A stretch of 64,000 nt of DNA from Methylohalobius crimeensis 10Ki (GTDB taxonomy: Bacteria; Pseudomonadota; Gammaproteobacteria; Methylococcales; Methylothermaceae). Positions 7,514 through 15,219 of the stretch are shown here, piece after piece (the stretch's first letter is position 1; every line of letters begins with the position of its first letter). The notes beneath the pieces are model-generated. The model had not been told where the DNA came from and did not search any database. It saw only the letters and a program-made list of their open reading frames with translations. Made by a program: the position numbers and the translations under genes. Location of the stretch: assembly GCF_000421465.1 (NCBI RefSeq), contig NZ_ATXB01000001.1:2077001-2141000 (forward strand), in the 5' to 3' direction.

Positions 7514-8401
7514 TTAGGGTTCGGCCGCAATGGGCGGCAGGCTTTGCAGGTATTCGATGATGGCGCGCAAATCTTTCTCGGGCAGCTTGGAGATCCCTTT
7601 ACGGATTATCTTGGCCATCTCGTCGCTGGCGGTGTCGCCGTCCGGCTTCATTCCAGTCTCGAAGAAATACAAAAGGTCCGTCTCGCTCCATTCGCCGATG
7701 CCGTATTCCGGGTCCGGGGTAATATTCGGCGCGTTCAATTCGCCCACCACGGAACCTGCATAGGCCCGGCTACGGTCGAGGGCGCCCATCCAATTGCGGG
7801 GAGTATGGCATTCGCCGCAATGACCCGGTCCCTGGACTAAATACGCCCCCCGGTTCCACTGCCCCGAACGCATGGGATCGGGTTGGAAACGCGCCGGACG
7901 GAAAAACAGCCAACGCCATCCCCACAGGCCGCGGCGCACATTGAAAGGAAAGCTCAAATCATGGGCCGGCGTTTGATGTCTGATCGGCGGAACGGTATCC
8001 AAATAAGCCTTTAAAGCGGTCAGATCCTCATCCTTCATAAGGGTGAAGGAGGTGAAGGGAAAGGCGGGATAATAGGGTTGGCCGTGAGGGGAGATCCCTT
8101 CCCGCAGGGCGCGGGTTAAATCCTTCTCGCTCCAGTTGCCGATTCCGGTTTCGGGATCCGGGGTGATATTGGGGGGATAAAACGTTCCGAACGGCGTCTT
8201 CAAGGGATCGCCGCCGGCCAGCATCGGCCCGTCCTCGGCGGTGTGACAATGGCCGCAACCGCCGAGGACAAATAGGTTTTCACCTCGCGCCAAAAGGGCT
8301 TCCGATGTGCCGGCTCGGGCCTGGAATCCCAATAGCCCGCTAAAGACAATCGCATAGAAAAAAGTAGAAAGGGGGGGCCTAATCATCCCGATAACGCTCA
8401 T
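7514..8401 (-). CDS. Diheme cytochrome c, periplasmic
   Basis: A cytochrome of up to 295 residues with an N-terminal signal peptide (hydrophobic STFFYAIVFSGLLGF, cleavage after about ARA). Two c-type heme motifs are present, CGHCH at 49-53 and CGECH in the second half. Each half repeats the same pattern of NITPDPE.GIG.WSE.DL, so the protein is an internal duplication of one monoheme domain, as in the cytochrome subunits of membrane alcohol or gluconate dehydrogenases. An ATG five codons in (8386) is an equally good start. The gene overlaps the cytochrome c' gene upstream and is followed after six bases by the RibD-like gene. No dehydrogenase subunit is adjacent. Confidence 0.9.
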   Translation of the reverse strand: MSVIGMIRPPLSTFFYAIVFSGLLGFQARAGTSEALLARGENLFVLGGCGHCHTAEDGPMLAGGDPLKTPFGTFYPPNITPDPETGIGNWSEKDLTRALREGISPHGQPYYPAFPFTSFTLMKDEDLTALKAYLDTVPPIRHQTPAHDLSFPFNVRRGLWGWRWLFFRPARFQPDPMRSGQWNRGAYLVQGPGHCGECHTPRNWMGALDRSRAYAGSVVGELNAPNITPDPEYGIGEWSETDLLYFFETGMKPDGDTASDEMAKIIRKGISKLPEKDLRAIIEYLQSLPPIAAEP

Positions 8402-8822
8402 GGCAGGCGCTGCAGCCCTCTTTGCCCATTTTCTTGAAAGCCTGAGTCATGGCGGTCTCATCGCCGCTCTTGGCCGCCTCGACAAAATCCAGGCTCAAGC
8501 GCTCCAAAGCCCGGGCACGGGCGACGAAATCGTCCCAATTTCGCCAAATCCGCTTGCGAGCTTCGCTTTTGCGATGAGTGCTGCCGGGAGGAAACATGTC
8601 CGGAATCGATTTGGCGATGCCGGCAATCGCCTCTCCGTGCTCCACCGCATAAGGCAGAAATTGCTTCTGGCCGCCGATGAAAATCGCTTTCAATGCCGCC
8701 ATATGCCCGCCGTTGGCTTCCATCACTCCCTGTCGATATTCAACGACGACTTCGACATCCGCGAAGGCGGGAGACAATACCGAGCAAGTCAGGATGACCG
8801 CAAACCAATGCTTATGCCTCAT
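8379..8822 (-). CDS. Cytochrome c' (four-helix-bundle monoheme cytochrome)
   Basis: A 147-residue exported protein. The signal peptide MRHKHWFAVILTCSVLSPAFA supports the ATG at 8822 rather than the earlier in-frame start at 8864. The heme motif CSACH sits 9-13 residues from the C-terminus followed by ERYRDD, the hallmark of class II cytochromes c. The body is predicted helical, with RQGVMEANGGHMAALKAIFIGG matching the first helix, where the Met-rich segment packs on the heme. Cytochromes c' bind NO and are linked to NO tolerance. It overlaps the diheme cytochrome and heads the minus-strand operon. Confidence 0.92.
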   Translation of the reverse strand: MRHKHWFAVILTCSVLSPAFADVEVVVEYRQGVMEANGGHMAALKAIFIGGQKQFLPYAVEHGEAIAGIAKSIPDMFPPGSTHRKSEARKRIWRNWDDFVARARALERLSLDFVEAAKSGDETAMTQAFKKMGKEGCSACHERYRDD

Positions 8823-8981
8823 GACTAGACCCTCTTTGCCGAATACGGAAATTCGAGTATACAACCGTTCTCCGGAACGTTACTACCCTGACTGAGTGGC
8901 CGATCCGGCCGAGATTGTCACCCTTTTGTCCGGCCGCACCGTGATGACGCGGAAAAAAGTACCCTTTCAGCTCCAAACCTG

Positions 8982-9011
8982 TTGCTAACCCTCAACCCCC
9001 TGTGTTATGAA
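8982..9011 (+). promoter_or_regulatory. Weak candidate promoter for the b561-like gene
   Basis: TTGCTA at 8982-8987 and TATGAA at 9006-9011 are separated by 18 bases and lie 45 bases before the start of the membrane protein gene. The match to sigma-70 boxes is only fair. The rest of the 233-base gap between the divergent cytochrome c' and b561-like genes shows no further feature. Confidence 0.28.
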
Positions 9012-9055
9012 TTAACTCAGATCCGAATACGAACAACTGCGCTACGAGGATCAAG

Positions 9056-10180
9056 ATGAATCAATCCGTCCGCCAGGGTCTATTTATATCCCTTCTTCAT
9101 TGGTTCCTCGTTTTCGCGATCGTTTGCCAATTGCTTATCGGCTGGTATCTGAGCTTTTTGTCCGATGCCGAAAATTATCGTATTTGGCTTGGCGTCCACT
9201 TAACTTTTGGGATAGGGTTAATGCTTCTGGTATTGACCGCTATCGTTTGGCGCCTGATTCATCCCGTCCCCGCCTATTCGAATACCCTCCCCCGCTGGCA
9301 ACGCACCGTCTCCCTGATATTGATCTGGTCGATCTATCTTTTTGTCTTGCTGTCGCTGATTTCCGGCTATTTGGCGCTGGCATTCGATGCGAAAACACCG
9401 GACTTGTGGGGGGTACAACTGCCTTTGGGAACCTGGGCGGACTCATCCCGGCATTTATTCTTCAGCCATTTGCATACCGCCTTCGCAATCGGTTTGATCG
9501 TTCTTCTGGCCATCTTACTCGTGCTGGCGGTCGTATCCTTGTGGCGAGGCACCGGACTGACGGGAAAACTTTGGATAGCGGGCGGGGAAGCAACCAAAAC
9601 GTTGGTACAGGCGGATACCGGCGAACCGGCGCGAGAAGATAGAATCATCGCCTGGAATTTTCGCCTTTTCGGATGGGTGACGTTCTGGGCTCAATTGATG
9701 ATAAGCCTCATTACCGTTGTTTTGCTTGTTTTCGCCACCTCGGGCCGTTATTTCAGCGGGATGCAGTCGGGAATCGAAAATGCCATATTTTGGGCGAAAT
9801 TAGGTCTTGTTATTTTATTCGTATCGATCATTTTCTTCTTCTACTGCACGCGGCTGGCAAAAAAGGGAAACCCCAGACCGGTTAAGACGGATTCCGGAAG
9901 AGCGGGTAAGATCCGCTTTTTACACGCGGGATTCCTCATGGGGAACGTCGGTATAATCGCCGCCGTGATGGGCATCGCCAGCACCATCAGTCTGCTGATT
10001 GCGAAAACCATCTCCCAACCGCCGGGCATCGCCATCACCGATCCAAACAAGATCGTTCGGGCTTTGGACGTCTTCGTGCTGGTTTCCAATTTCAACGTGA
10101 TGGTCGCCCATGGCATCGGCATCATGGCGACCCTGTGGTTGATCAACCGAGTTTACCACTACGCCATTTCGTCCAGTTGA
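9056..10180 (+). CDS. Cytochrome b561-like membrane protein fused to a DUF3611-like domain
   Basis: A 374-residue protein with about eight transmembrane segments in two halves. Residues 1-175 look like a four-helix cytochrome b561/b6-type unit. Candidate heme histidines are in LLHWFLVFAI (TM1), GVHLTFGIG (TM2) and the SHLHTAFAIGL segment (TM4). After a soluble linker (about 178-205, including GEPAREDRIIAWNF), the second half has GWVTFWAQLMISLITVVLLVFA and three more segments. This resembles DUF3611, an uncharacterised membrane family. A quinone- or cytochrome-linked redox role is likely, given that two c-type cytochromes are divergently encoded next to it. The fusion itself is unusual. Confidence 0.68.
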   Translation: MNQSVRQGLFISLLHWFLVFAIVCQLLIGWYLSFLSDAENYRIWLGVHLTFGIGLMLLVLTAIVWRLIHPVPAYSNTLPRWQRTVSLILIWSIYLFVLLSLISGYLALAFDAKTPDLWGVQLPLGTWADSSRHLFFSHLHTAFAIGLIVLLAILLVLAVVSLWRGTGLTGKLWIAGGEATKTLVQADTGEPAREDRIIAWNFRLFGWVTFWAQLMISLITVVLLVFATSGRYFSGMQSGIENAIFWAKLGLVILFVSIIFFFYCTRLAKKGNPRPVKTDSGRAGKIRFLHAGFLMGNVGIIAAVMGIASTISLLIAKTISQPPGIAITDPNKIVRALDVFVLVSNFNVMVAHGIGIMATLWLINRVYHYAISSS

Positions 10181-10240
10181 TCTGACTTTTGGGCTCCGCG
10201 CCGGCGATCGTCTGCTTATTCCATGCAGGCCCGAGCGCCG

Positions 10241-11656
10241 TCAGTCTTCGAAATTGACGGTGGGGATACAGTTCGGGCTCGGGGTTACCAGTGCGCCGCT
10301 CGGATCGTAGACGGCCACGTCGAACGCATCGTCACCGCACTCGCCCGCATCCAATACAATCCGTGACTGGGCTTGGCCGATCATTTCGACAACGCCGTGG
10401 TCCGGGGGCCCGCCGAATGGCCCCGAGAAAGGTTCGACCGTCCGAACCATCACGTCTCCGAATTCGCTTTGCACCCGATAGCGGTAAGCTTCGGTATGCA
10501 CCTGCGACGCGCTCAACGCATTGGACTCGTAACACATCTCCCTCACCGTCAGCGGGATTCCGTTGTAGTCCATGGAGATGGCATCCGCTTCGAAATCGAA
10601 GGTCTGAATGCCGGTGGCCGCGAAAAATCGGACTCGGTGAAGATAAGCGCCGCCGCTGGAAAAAGCGGTCGCGCCTTGTTGATGGGTGAAACCGTCAAAG
10701 CGTACCTGGGCGGCGTAGGACCAGTCCGAGGAAAAACTATTGTCGGCCACGCCGTCTGACTCGGTGACATCGACGGTCATTTCTCCCGCCATGACCACAT
10801 CATCGCCCAAGCCGCAGTTGTCCAACCGCAGGGAAACCGCCTCTCCCGCATTCAAACGCCCGTTGCCCGCATCCGTCCCGCTCTCAACGCCGTTCGCATT
10901 TCCGAATCGAGTGCAAGAAATGCTTCCCGAACCATCGGTTGCTATCCTCCTCGCCAATTGATCGCTGAGCGACGAGGTATCGGCCAGCCAATTCTGGATA
11001 CGGAAAACCGCTTCCCCTACCGGAAGCCCGTTATTTGCATCGATCGCCAATGAACCGTTTCCCGTTGCCGGCCCGCAGCGACCGGTGGCGACGAATTCCA
11101 CCGGCGGAGAATTGAAATGAACGTCCCCGTCGGGCGACCAGTAGCCGGCGATCGCCTGGAACGTCCCGCCGCTGAATCCTTGCAAGCCGCTCTCGAAAAT
11201 TTTGACCGATTCCGTTTCCTCCAAGCTGCGGGGGCCGTCATGGGCTAGAAGGCTGTTCGGATTGCCGTCCCAAACCTGCCAGATACCGTCGCTGTCCTGC
11301 TGAAAGAAACGTCCGTTCAGACTTCCGATGACCACGATGGCACCGGTTTGATTTACGTGCTCGGGCGCCACCCCGATGTCGATCGTTACCGACACGGTAT
11401 CTTGATCGGAGAAGGCATGACCAAAGCTGGCCCCACCGTCTTTGCTGGCGCCCCCGGTGAAAGTGGCATGGGAAGCCGCACCGCTGAAAGTTTGCGCGCC
11501 CAACTCCGGCTGGGCGTTGCCCGTGGAGGCCGCCGTTATCAAAAAGAGCGCCGCCCCGGAAACAAGCCGCTTTCTCGCCTCATTGTGCCGATGCGACTGG
11601 AAAAGGCGTGCGCTTTCGAGGGCCGAGAAGATATGATTTTTTCGCATACGAGTCAC
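10241..11656 (-). CDS. Exported protein of unknown function
   Basis: A 471-residue protein not assigned to a family. The hydrophobic segment LVSGAALFLITAASTGNAQ at about 31-49 looks like a Sec signal behind an unusually long 30-residue N-region rich in Arg and His, so the true start may be internal. The mature part is Gly/Ser/Asp-rich and beta-strand-like with few lysines: residues about 85-200 (GAIVVIGSLNGRFFQ...FQAIAGYWSPDGD) look like one beta domain and 210-470 a second. Three or more Cys pairs suggest periplasmic disulfides. No sorting signal is evident at the C-terminus. Downstream 60 bases separate it from the convergent b561-like gene. Confidence 0.7.
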   Translation of the reverse strand: MTRMRKNHIFSALESARLFQSHRHNEARKRLVSGAALFLITAASTGNAQPELGAQTFSGAASHATFTGGASKDGGASFGHAFSDQDTVSVTIDIGVAPEHVNQTGAIVVIGSLNGRFFQQDSDGIWQVWDGNPNSLLAHDGPRSLEETESVKIFESGLQGFSGGTFQAIAGYWSPDGDVHFNSPPVEFVATGRCGPATGNGSLAIDANNGLPVGEAVFRIQNWLADTSSLSDQLARRIATDGSGSISCTRFGNANGVESGTDAGNGRLNAGEAVSLRLDNCGLGDDVVMAGEMTVDVTESDGVADNSFSSDWSYAAQVRFDGFTHQQGATAFSSGGAYLHRVRFFAATGIQTFDFEADAISMDYNGIPLTVREMCYESNALSASQVHTEAYRYRVQSEFGDVMVRTVEPFSGPFGGPPDHGVVEMIGQAQSRIVLDAGECGDDAFDVAVYDPSGALVTPSPNCIPTVNFED

Positions 11657-11666
11657 CTAACCAAGA

Positions 11667-11688
11667 TAGATAGAGTCTAGATAGAGTC
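11667..11688. repeat. Perfect 11-base tandem duplication upstream of the exported-protein gene
   Basis: TAGATAGAGTC occurs twice back to back, 11 bases before the start codon of the minus-strand exported-protein gene. The period of about one helical turn would suit a tandem binding site, but it may simply be a slippage duplication. Confidence 0.6.
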
Positions 11689-11704
11689 GCCCCAATCCTC
11701 CTAT

Positions 11705-12157
11705 TTACCGGCCACCGGGACCTTGATGTCGCCCGCCTCGACCGCGACCGGGCACCCCTTCCCTTTCCACGCATCGCCGGAAAGCGGGCAGGTGATTTTC
11801 TTCGGAGGCCCGCTGCAACGCTCGAAGCACCGCCTGGACATCGGGAAATTCCGCGCTTTGCGCCAAGAGTCGGGCATACATCTCTTTGTTTTCGATTTCC
11901 GCCTCGACCCCCGCCTGACAGGCCGCCAACAAAGAAGCAGGCGCTGGCACGCGCGATTCCCAGTCATCGGGAGGAACCGGCACGCCATATTTTTCGAACA
12001 AGGGAAGCAATGCCTGAATATGGCGGCTTTCCGCTTCCACGATATGGATGAACGGCCTGACCTCCCCGAATCGTTCGATGACCTTTCGGTACATGGCGCG
12101 GGCCTTGTATTCGTCGTCAATGGCTTCGTTAAGAATACCAGCTAGCTTTTCATTCAT
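11705..12157 (-). CDS. Ferritin-like (DUF2202-type) protein
   Basis: About 150 residues from the ATG at 12157. An in-frame ATG at 12199 would add 14 residues and approach the repeat element. The protein has the four-helix ferritin-like pattern with carboxylate/His metal motifs: AIDDEYKARAMYRKVIERFG, then AESRHIQAL, then EIENKEMYARLL and SEENHLPAF. This matches DUF2202 ferritin-like proteins, which are presumed to bind iron or manganese. The C-terminus is odd: the reading frame ends in a Gly/Arg-rich tail, while the overlapping minus-strand frame gives a more protein-like ending (CPVAVEAGDIKVPVAGK) that stops four bases later. A late frameshift is therefore possible. It is followed by the tandem-repeat region. 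Confidence 0.8.
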   Translation of the reverse strand: MNEKLAGILNEAIDDEYKARAMYRKVIERFGEVRPFIHIVEAESRHIQALLPLFEKYGVPVPPDDWESRVPAPASLLAACQAGVEAEIENKEMYARLLAQSAEFPDVQAVLRALQRASEENHLPAFRRCVEREGVPGRGRGGRHQGPGGR

Positions 12158-12206
12158 GGCATTATCCCGGGAGGAAAAGAAATTGGACTTGGTTGACATT
12201 CGCGAA

Positions 12207-12307
12207 GGTCCGGGGAGAGCGCTCCGGAATACGCTGTAAATACCTCCATGTACGCTCGAATCGCAGCGTCCATGCTGCGAACGATTCCGGAGCGCTCTCC
12301 CCGGACC
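12207..12307. mobile_element. Family A MITE-like palindromic element, copy 1
   Basis: A 101-base unit bounded by perfect 24-base inverted repeats (12207-12230 and 12284-12307), beginning GGTCCGGGGAGAGCG and ending with its complement. The 53-base core holds a smaller hairpin, TCGCAGC-GTCCAT-GCTGCGA. A nearly identical unit lies at 32851-32952 in the opposite orientation. It sits between the ferritin-like and P-type ATPase genes and could form a long cruciform or act as a transcription attenuator. It has no coding capacity, so it would need a transposase in trans. Confidence 0.85.
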
Positions 12308-12344
12308 CCACTAAAAGTTTGATATAACCCAACGCTAACACAAC

Positions 12345-14375
12345 TTAGTCGTCCGCGGTCAAAGCGCTCGCCGACAAGCAAGGAATCGCACCGGCGGGTG
12401 CCTTTTCTTCCGCTGTGGAAACCTCGATTTCGGTGCGATTGAACCGCTGGATGGCTTCGTCCATCCAGCGAAAGAAAGGCCCGGCGAAAGAGGTCTCGAT
12501 TTGATCGAAATAGAGTCGGCTGGCGTTGACCACCACGAACACCGAACTGACATGGTGCAGCATGGCTGCCAAAATAGGATTCAAGAGACCGAAGGTGGCG
12601 AGCACCAAGCCGACACTGTTGAAGCCGGTCGCCCAAGTATAGTTTTCCCGAATGTTATCGGCCATCTTATGGCTCAATGCCAGAATCGAAAGCAGGCCTC
12701 TCGCGTCCTGGTTCAGGATCACCACATCCGATGAAATGATCGCCAAGTTGACGTTCTTCTGGCCGCCGATGGCGATGCCCACATGCGCCACCGCCAGCGC
12801 CGGGGCATCGTTGACCCCGTCGCCCACCATCGCCACCTTGCCGGTACGCTGGTATTTTTTCACCAGGGCGGTTTTTTCCGTGGGCGTACAGTTGAAATAA
12901 CATTCGTCCGCGTTGATATATTCGGCGACCCGTTTGGCTTCTTGTTCTTCGTTGTCCCCGGTGGCAAGAATGACTCGCTTTACACCATAGGCGCGGATGG
13001 CGTCGGCCAGATGCCACATTTCCGAGAGCATGATGTCGCGAATGACGATCACGCCTTTAATTGTTCCATCCAATGCCACCCAGATCGCCCGGCCGGTATA
13101 TTCGATATCCGGAATGTCGATGCCGTGCTGGGCCAGAGTAGCGGGGCTGCCGATCAATACTTCCCGGGTTCCGATGAGCCCCTTAATCCCCCGGCCGGGA
13201 AGATCTTCCGCATGATCCACCGAGAGGAAATTTTTGACGCCTTGATTTTCCGCATACTCGATGATCGAGCGGGCGATGGGATGATCGAATCGCGCCTCCA
13301 CCGAGGCGGCCAATTGCAATAGATCTTGCTCGGGGAAGTCGAGGGGGATGATTCGGCTGACCTCCGGCTCGGCGGTGGTCAAGGTACCGGTTTTATCCAA
13401 AATCAAGGTCTGGATATCGCGCATGTTTTCCAAGGGCTCCCCGCCCCGGGCCAGGATGTTTTCCCGCGCGTGACGTCCGATGGCGGCGGCAAAGACGGTG
13501 GGCGTCGCCAACGCCCAAGCGCAAGGACAGGTCACCGCAAGCGCCGTGGCCATCACATGCAAATCGCCGGTGACGAACAACAGCAAGAACGCATAGGCGG
13601 TGACCGATGCCAACAGGATCTGCACGGTGGTATCGGCGCGTTGCTGGCGCGTCGATTTCTTCTCCAGGCCGGCTTCGATCTCCCGGCCGATGACCGCGAG
13701 GAACGACTCGTCGCCGTTTTTCTCCGCCTGAATCACGAGGGGGGCGGTCAGATTCAAGGTGCCCGACACCACTTGTTCGCCTTCCTTTTTGGCCACCGGA
13801 AAAGGCTCACCGGTCACGAAAGACTCGTCGATGGAAGAATTGTTCTCCTGAATCATCCCGTCCACCGGAATCATTGCGCCCTTGGGAACGAGGACCCGAT
13901 CTCCCTGACGGACTTCTCGAATGGGGATTTCCCGGACTTGATCGTCGGCCAGGACCTGAGCGGTTCTTTTGCTCTGGCGGATGAGCGCCTCGATTTTCTC
14001 GCGGTTCTTGCGAATGATGGTGAACGAGATATACAGGCCCAAGCCGATAAACCACGCCACCATCGCCCCGCTCAAGGGTTCGCCGTCGATCAAGGTCACG
14101 ATCATGACCAGTACGATCAGCAGTTCGGCCGAGACCTTGTGCATCAGCAGGACGTTCTTCAGCAAGCTCTCCAAGTAGAGCCCCAAGCAAACCAAATAGA
14201 AGGGAATACCCAGCCAATACAAGACAGGCTTGTGATAAAACGCGTCGATGCCGAACAAGACAACCGGAATAACCGCCGCGATCACCCGCAAAAGCATGAT
14301 GTCCCGGTAGGGAGCCCATTGCGAAAGCCGGGCTTCAAACCGTTCGAAATAGTCCGCAAGTTGCGAGGTCTGCAT
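12345..14375 (-). CDS. Heavy-metal-translocating P1B-type ATPase (CPC type)
   Basis: A 676-residue P-type ATPase. The actuator-domain motif is VTGEP near residue 188, the transmembrane metal-binding motif is TCPCAWALATPT with CPC at 283-285, phosphorylation is at D327 in DKTGTLT, and MVGDGVNDAPAL forms the hinge. It lacks any N-terminal CxxC heavy-metal-associated domain and starts almost directly at the first membrane helices. The last membrane segment contains MLHHVSSVFVVVNASRL, in which the His pair may contribute to ion specificity. CPC enzymes export Cu(I)/Ag(I) or, in some lineages, Mn/Zn; the ion is not settled. Neighbours are a ferritin-like protein downstream and a TetR regulator upstream. 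Confidence 0.92.
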   Translation of the reverse strand: MQTSQLADYFERFEARLSQWAPYRDIMLLRVIAAVIPVVLFGIDAFYHKPVLYWLGIPFYLVCLGLYLESLLKNVLLMHKVSAELLIVLVMIVTLIDGEPLSGAMVAWFIGLGLYISFTIIRKNREKIEALIRQSKRTAQVLADDQVREIPIREVRQGDRVLVPKGAMIPVDGMIQENNSSIDESFVTGEPFPVAKKEGEQVVSGTLNLTAPLVIQAEKNGDESFLAVIGREIEAGLEKKSTRQQRADTTVQILLASVTAYAFLLLFVTGDLHVMATALAVTCPCAWALATPTVFAAAIGRHARENILARGGEPLENMRDIQTLILDKTGTLTTAEPEVSRIIPLDFPEQDLLQLAASVEARFDHPIARSIIEYAENQGVKNFLSVDHAEDLPGRGIKGLIGTREVLIGSPATLAQHGIDIPDIEYTGRAIWVALDGTIKGVIVIRDIMLSEMWHLADAIRAYGVKRVILATGDNEEQEAKRVAEYINADECYFNCTPTEKTALVKKYQRTGKVAMVGDGVNDAPALAVAHVGIAIGGQKNVNLAIISSDVVILNQDARGLLSILALSHKMADNIRENYTWATGFNSVGLVLATFGLLNPILAAMLHHVSSVFVVVNASRLYFDQIETSFAGPFFRWMDEAIQRFNRTEIEVSTAEEKAPAGAIPCLSASALTADD

Positions 14376-14473
14376 AACGTCACCTCTGGCGCTTCGGAAG
14401 CTGCATTGGGAATGTCCGCCACCAAGATATCATCGATCGGGATCAGAGACACCCCATGGCCCGATTCACGGAA

Positions 14474-15121
14474 TTACCGGGCGCCTTCGGACTTCAGACA
14501 ACCGTAAAGAAAATGCCGAACCACCTGCTTGACCCAGGCGTCGATCTCGGTCTCCGCGAAGGGTTGCTCCAGCCCCAATTGCTGCCGCTGGAAATGTTCG
14601 CCGCGCAGCGCGCTGATAAATTGTCCGGCGAGAAAACGGCTGTCCGCTTCGATTACGCGCCCGGCCTCTTGCTGCATGGCGAAAAATTGACTCAACCGCC
14701 GCAGCGTGCGCTCGGGGCCATTGCGATAAAACTCGGCGGCAAGTTCCGGGAATCGCTGTGCCTCGGCCAGGATCAGGGCGCGCAGACGGGCACATTCCGG
14801 CCGACCGATGCGGCCGAGAAATATGCGACCGAAATCCACCAAAACTTCCTCCATGGGGCGTGAACGGATTTTTTCCAAAGGGAGTCCTGCCACGAATTCA
14901 TCGCTGACACGGTGAACGACCGCTCCGAACAGATCCGCTTTGCCGCCGAAATGGCGATAGATGGTCCGCAACGATACGTGCGCCTCTCGCGCGATGGTCT
15001 CCAAACTCAGATTACCGTAACCGTGTTCGGCAAACAGCTGCATGGCATGGTCCAGAAGCTGGTCGCGTCGTGCCTCTTCCTCGCCTTTGCGGGGGCGGCC
15101 GGAGCGGGTTTTTATCGCCAT
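14474..15121 (-). CDS. TetR/AcrR-family transcriptional repressor of the adjacent efflux operon
   Basis: A 215-residue regulator. The N-terminal helix-turn-helix is clear at about 20-65: RRDQLLDHAMQLFAEHGYGNLSLETIAREAHVSLRTIYRHFGGKADLF, the canonical TetR pattern. The rest is a helical ligand-binding and dimer domain. It is divergent from the RND adaptor gene with 98 bases between, including an AT-rich imperfect palindrome that is a likely operator. Local, ligand-relieved repression of the efflux operon is the usual arrangement for this layout; CecR, which controls ybhGFSR in E. coli, is a comparable case. The P-type ATPase 98 bases downstream on the same strand may be read through from it. 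Confidence 0.92.
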   Translation of the reverse strand: MAIKTRSGRPRKGEEEARRDQLLDHAMQLFAEHGYGNLSLETIAREAHVSLRTIYRHFGGKADLFGAVVHRVSDEFVAGLPLEKIRSRPMEEVLVDFGRIFLGRIGRPECARLRALILAEAQRFPELAAEFYRNGPERTLRRLSQFFAMQQEAGRVIEADSRFLAGQFISALRGEHFQRQQLGLEQPFAETEIDAWVKQVVRHFLYGCLKSEGAR

Positions 15122-15148
15122 AACTGCTCGGATGATTGACTTGCCATT

Positions 15149-15175
15149 AATGAAAAGAAATATTACCTTATCATT
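15149..15175. promoter_or_regulatory. Candidate TetR-family operator
   Basis: A 27-base imperfect palindrome in the 98-base gap between the TetR gene and the RND adaptor. The half-sites are AATGAAAAG and CTTATCATT, which match as inverted repeats at eight of nine positions, around an AT-rich centre. Position and symmetry fit a repressor that controls both divergent genes. Confidence 0.5.
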
Positions 15176-15219
15176 TTTGATCGCAAACGCGGTAGCCCAC
15201 CGTTTGGAGAACCGACCTT

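Noticed and set aside
12207-12307. Family A element as a simple terminator
   Set aside because: Arms are long and perfect without a T-run, and an equal unit is present at a second site in reverse orientation.
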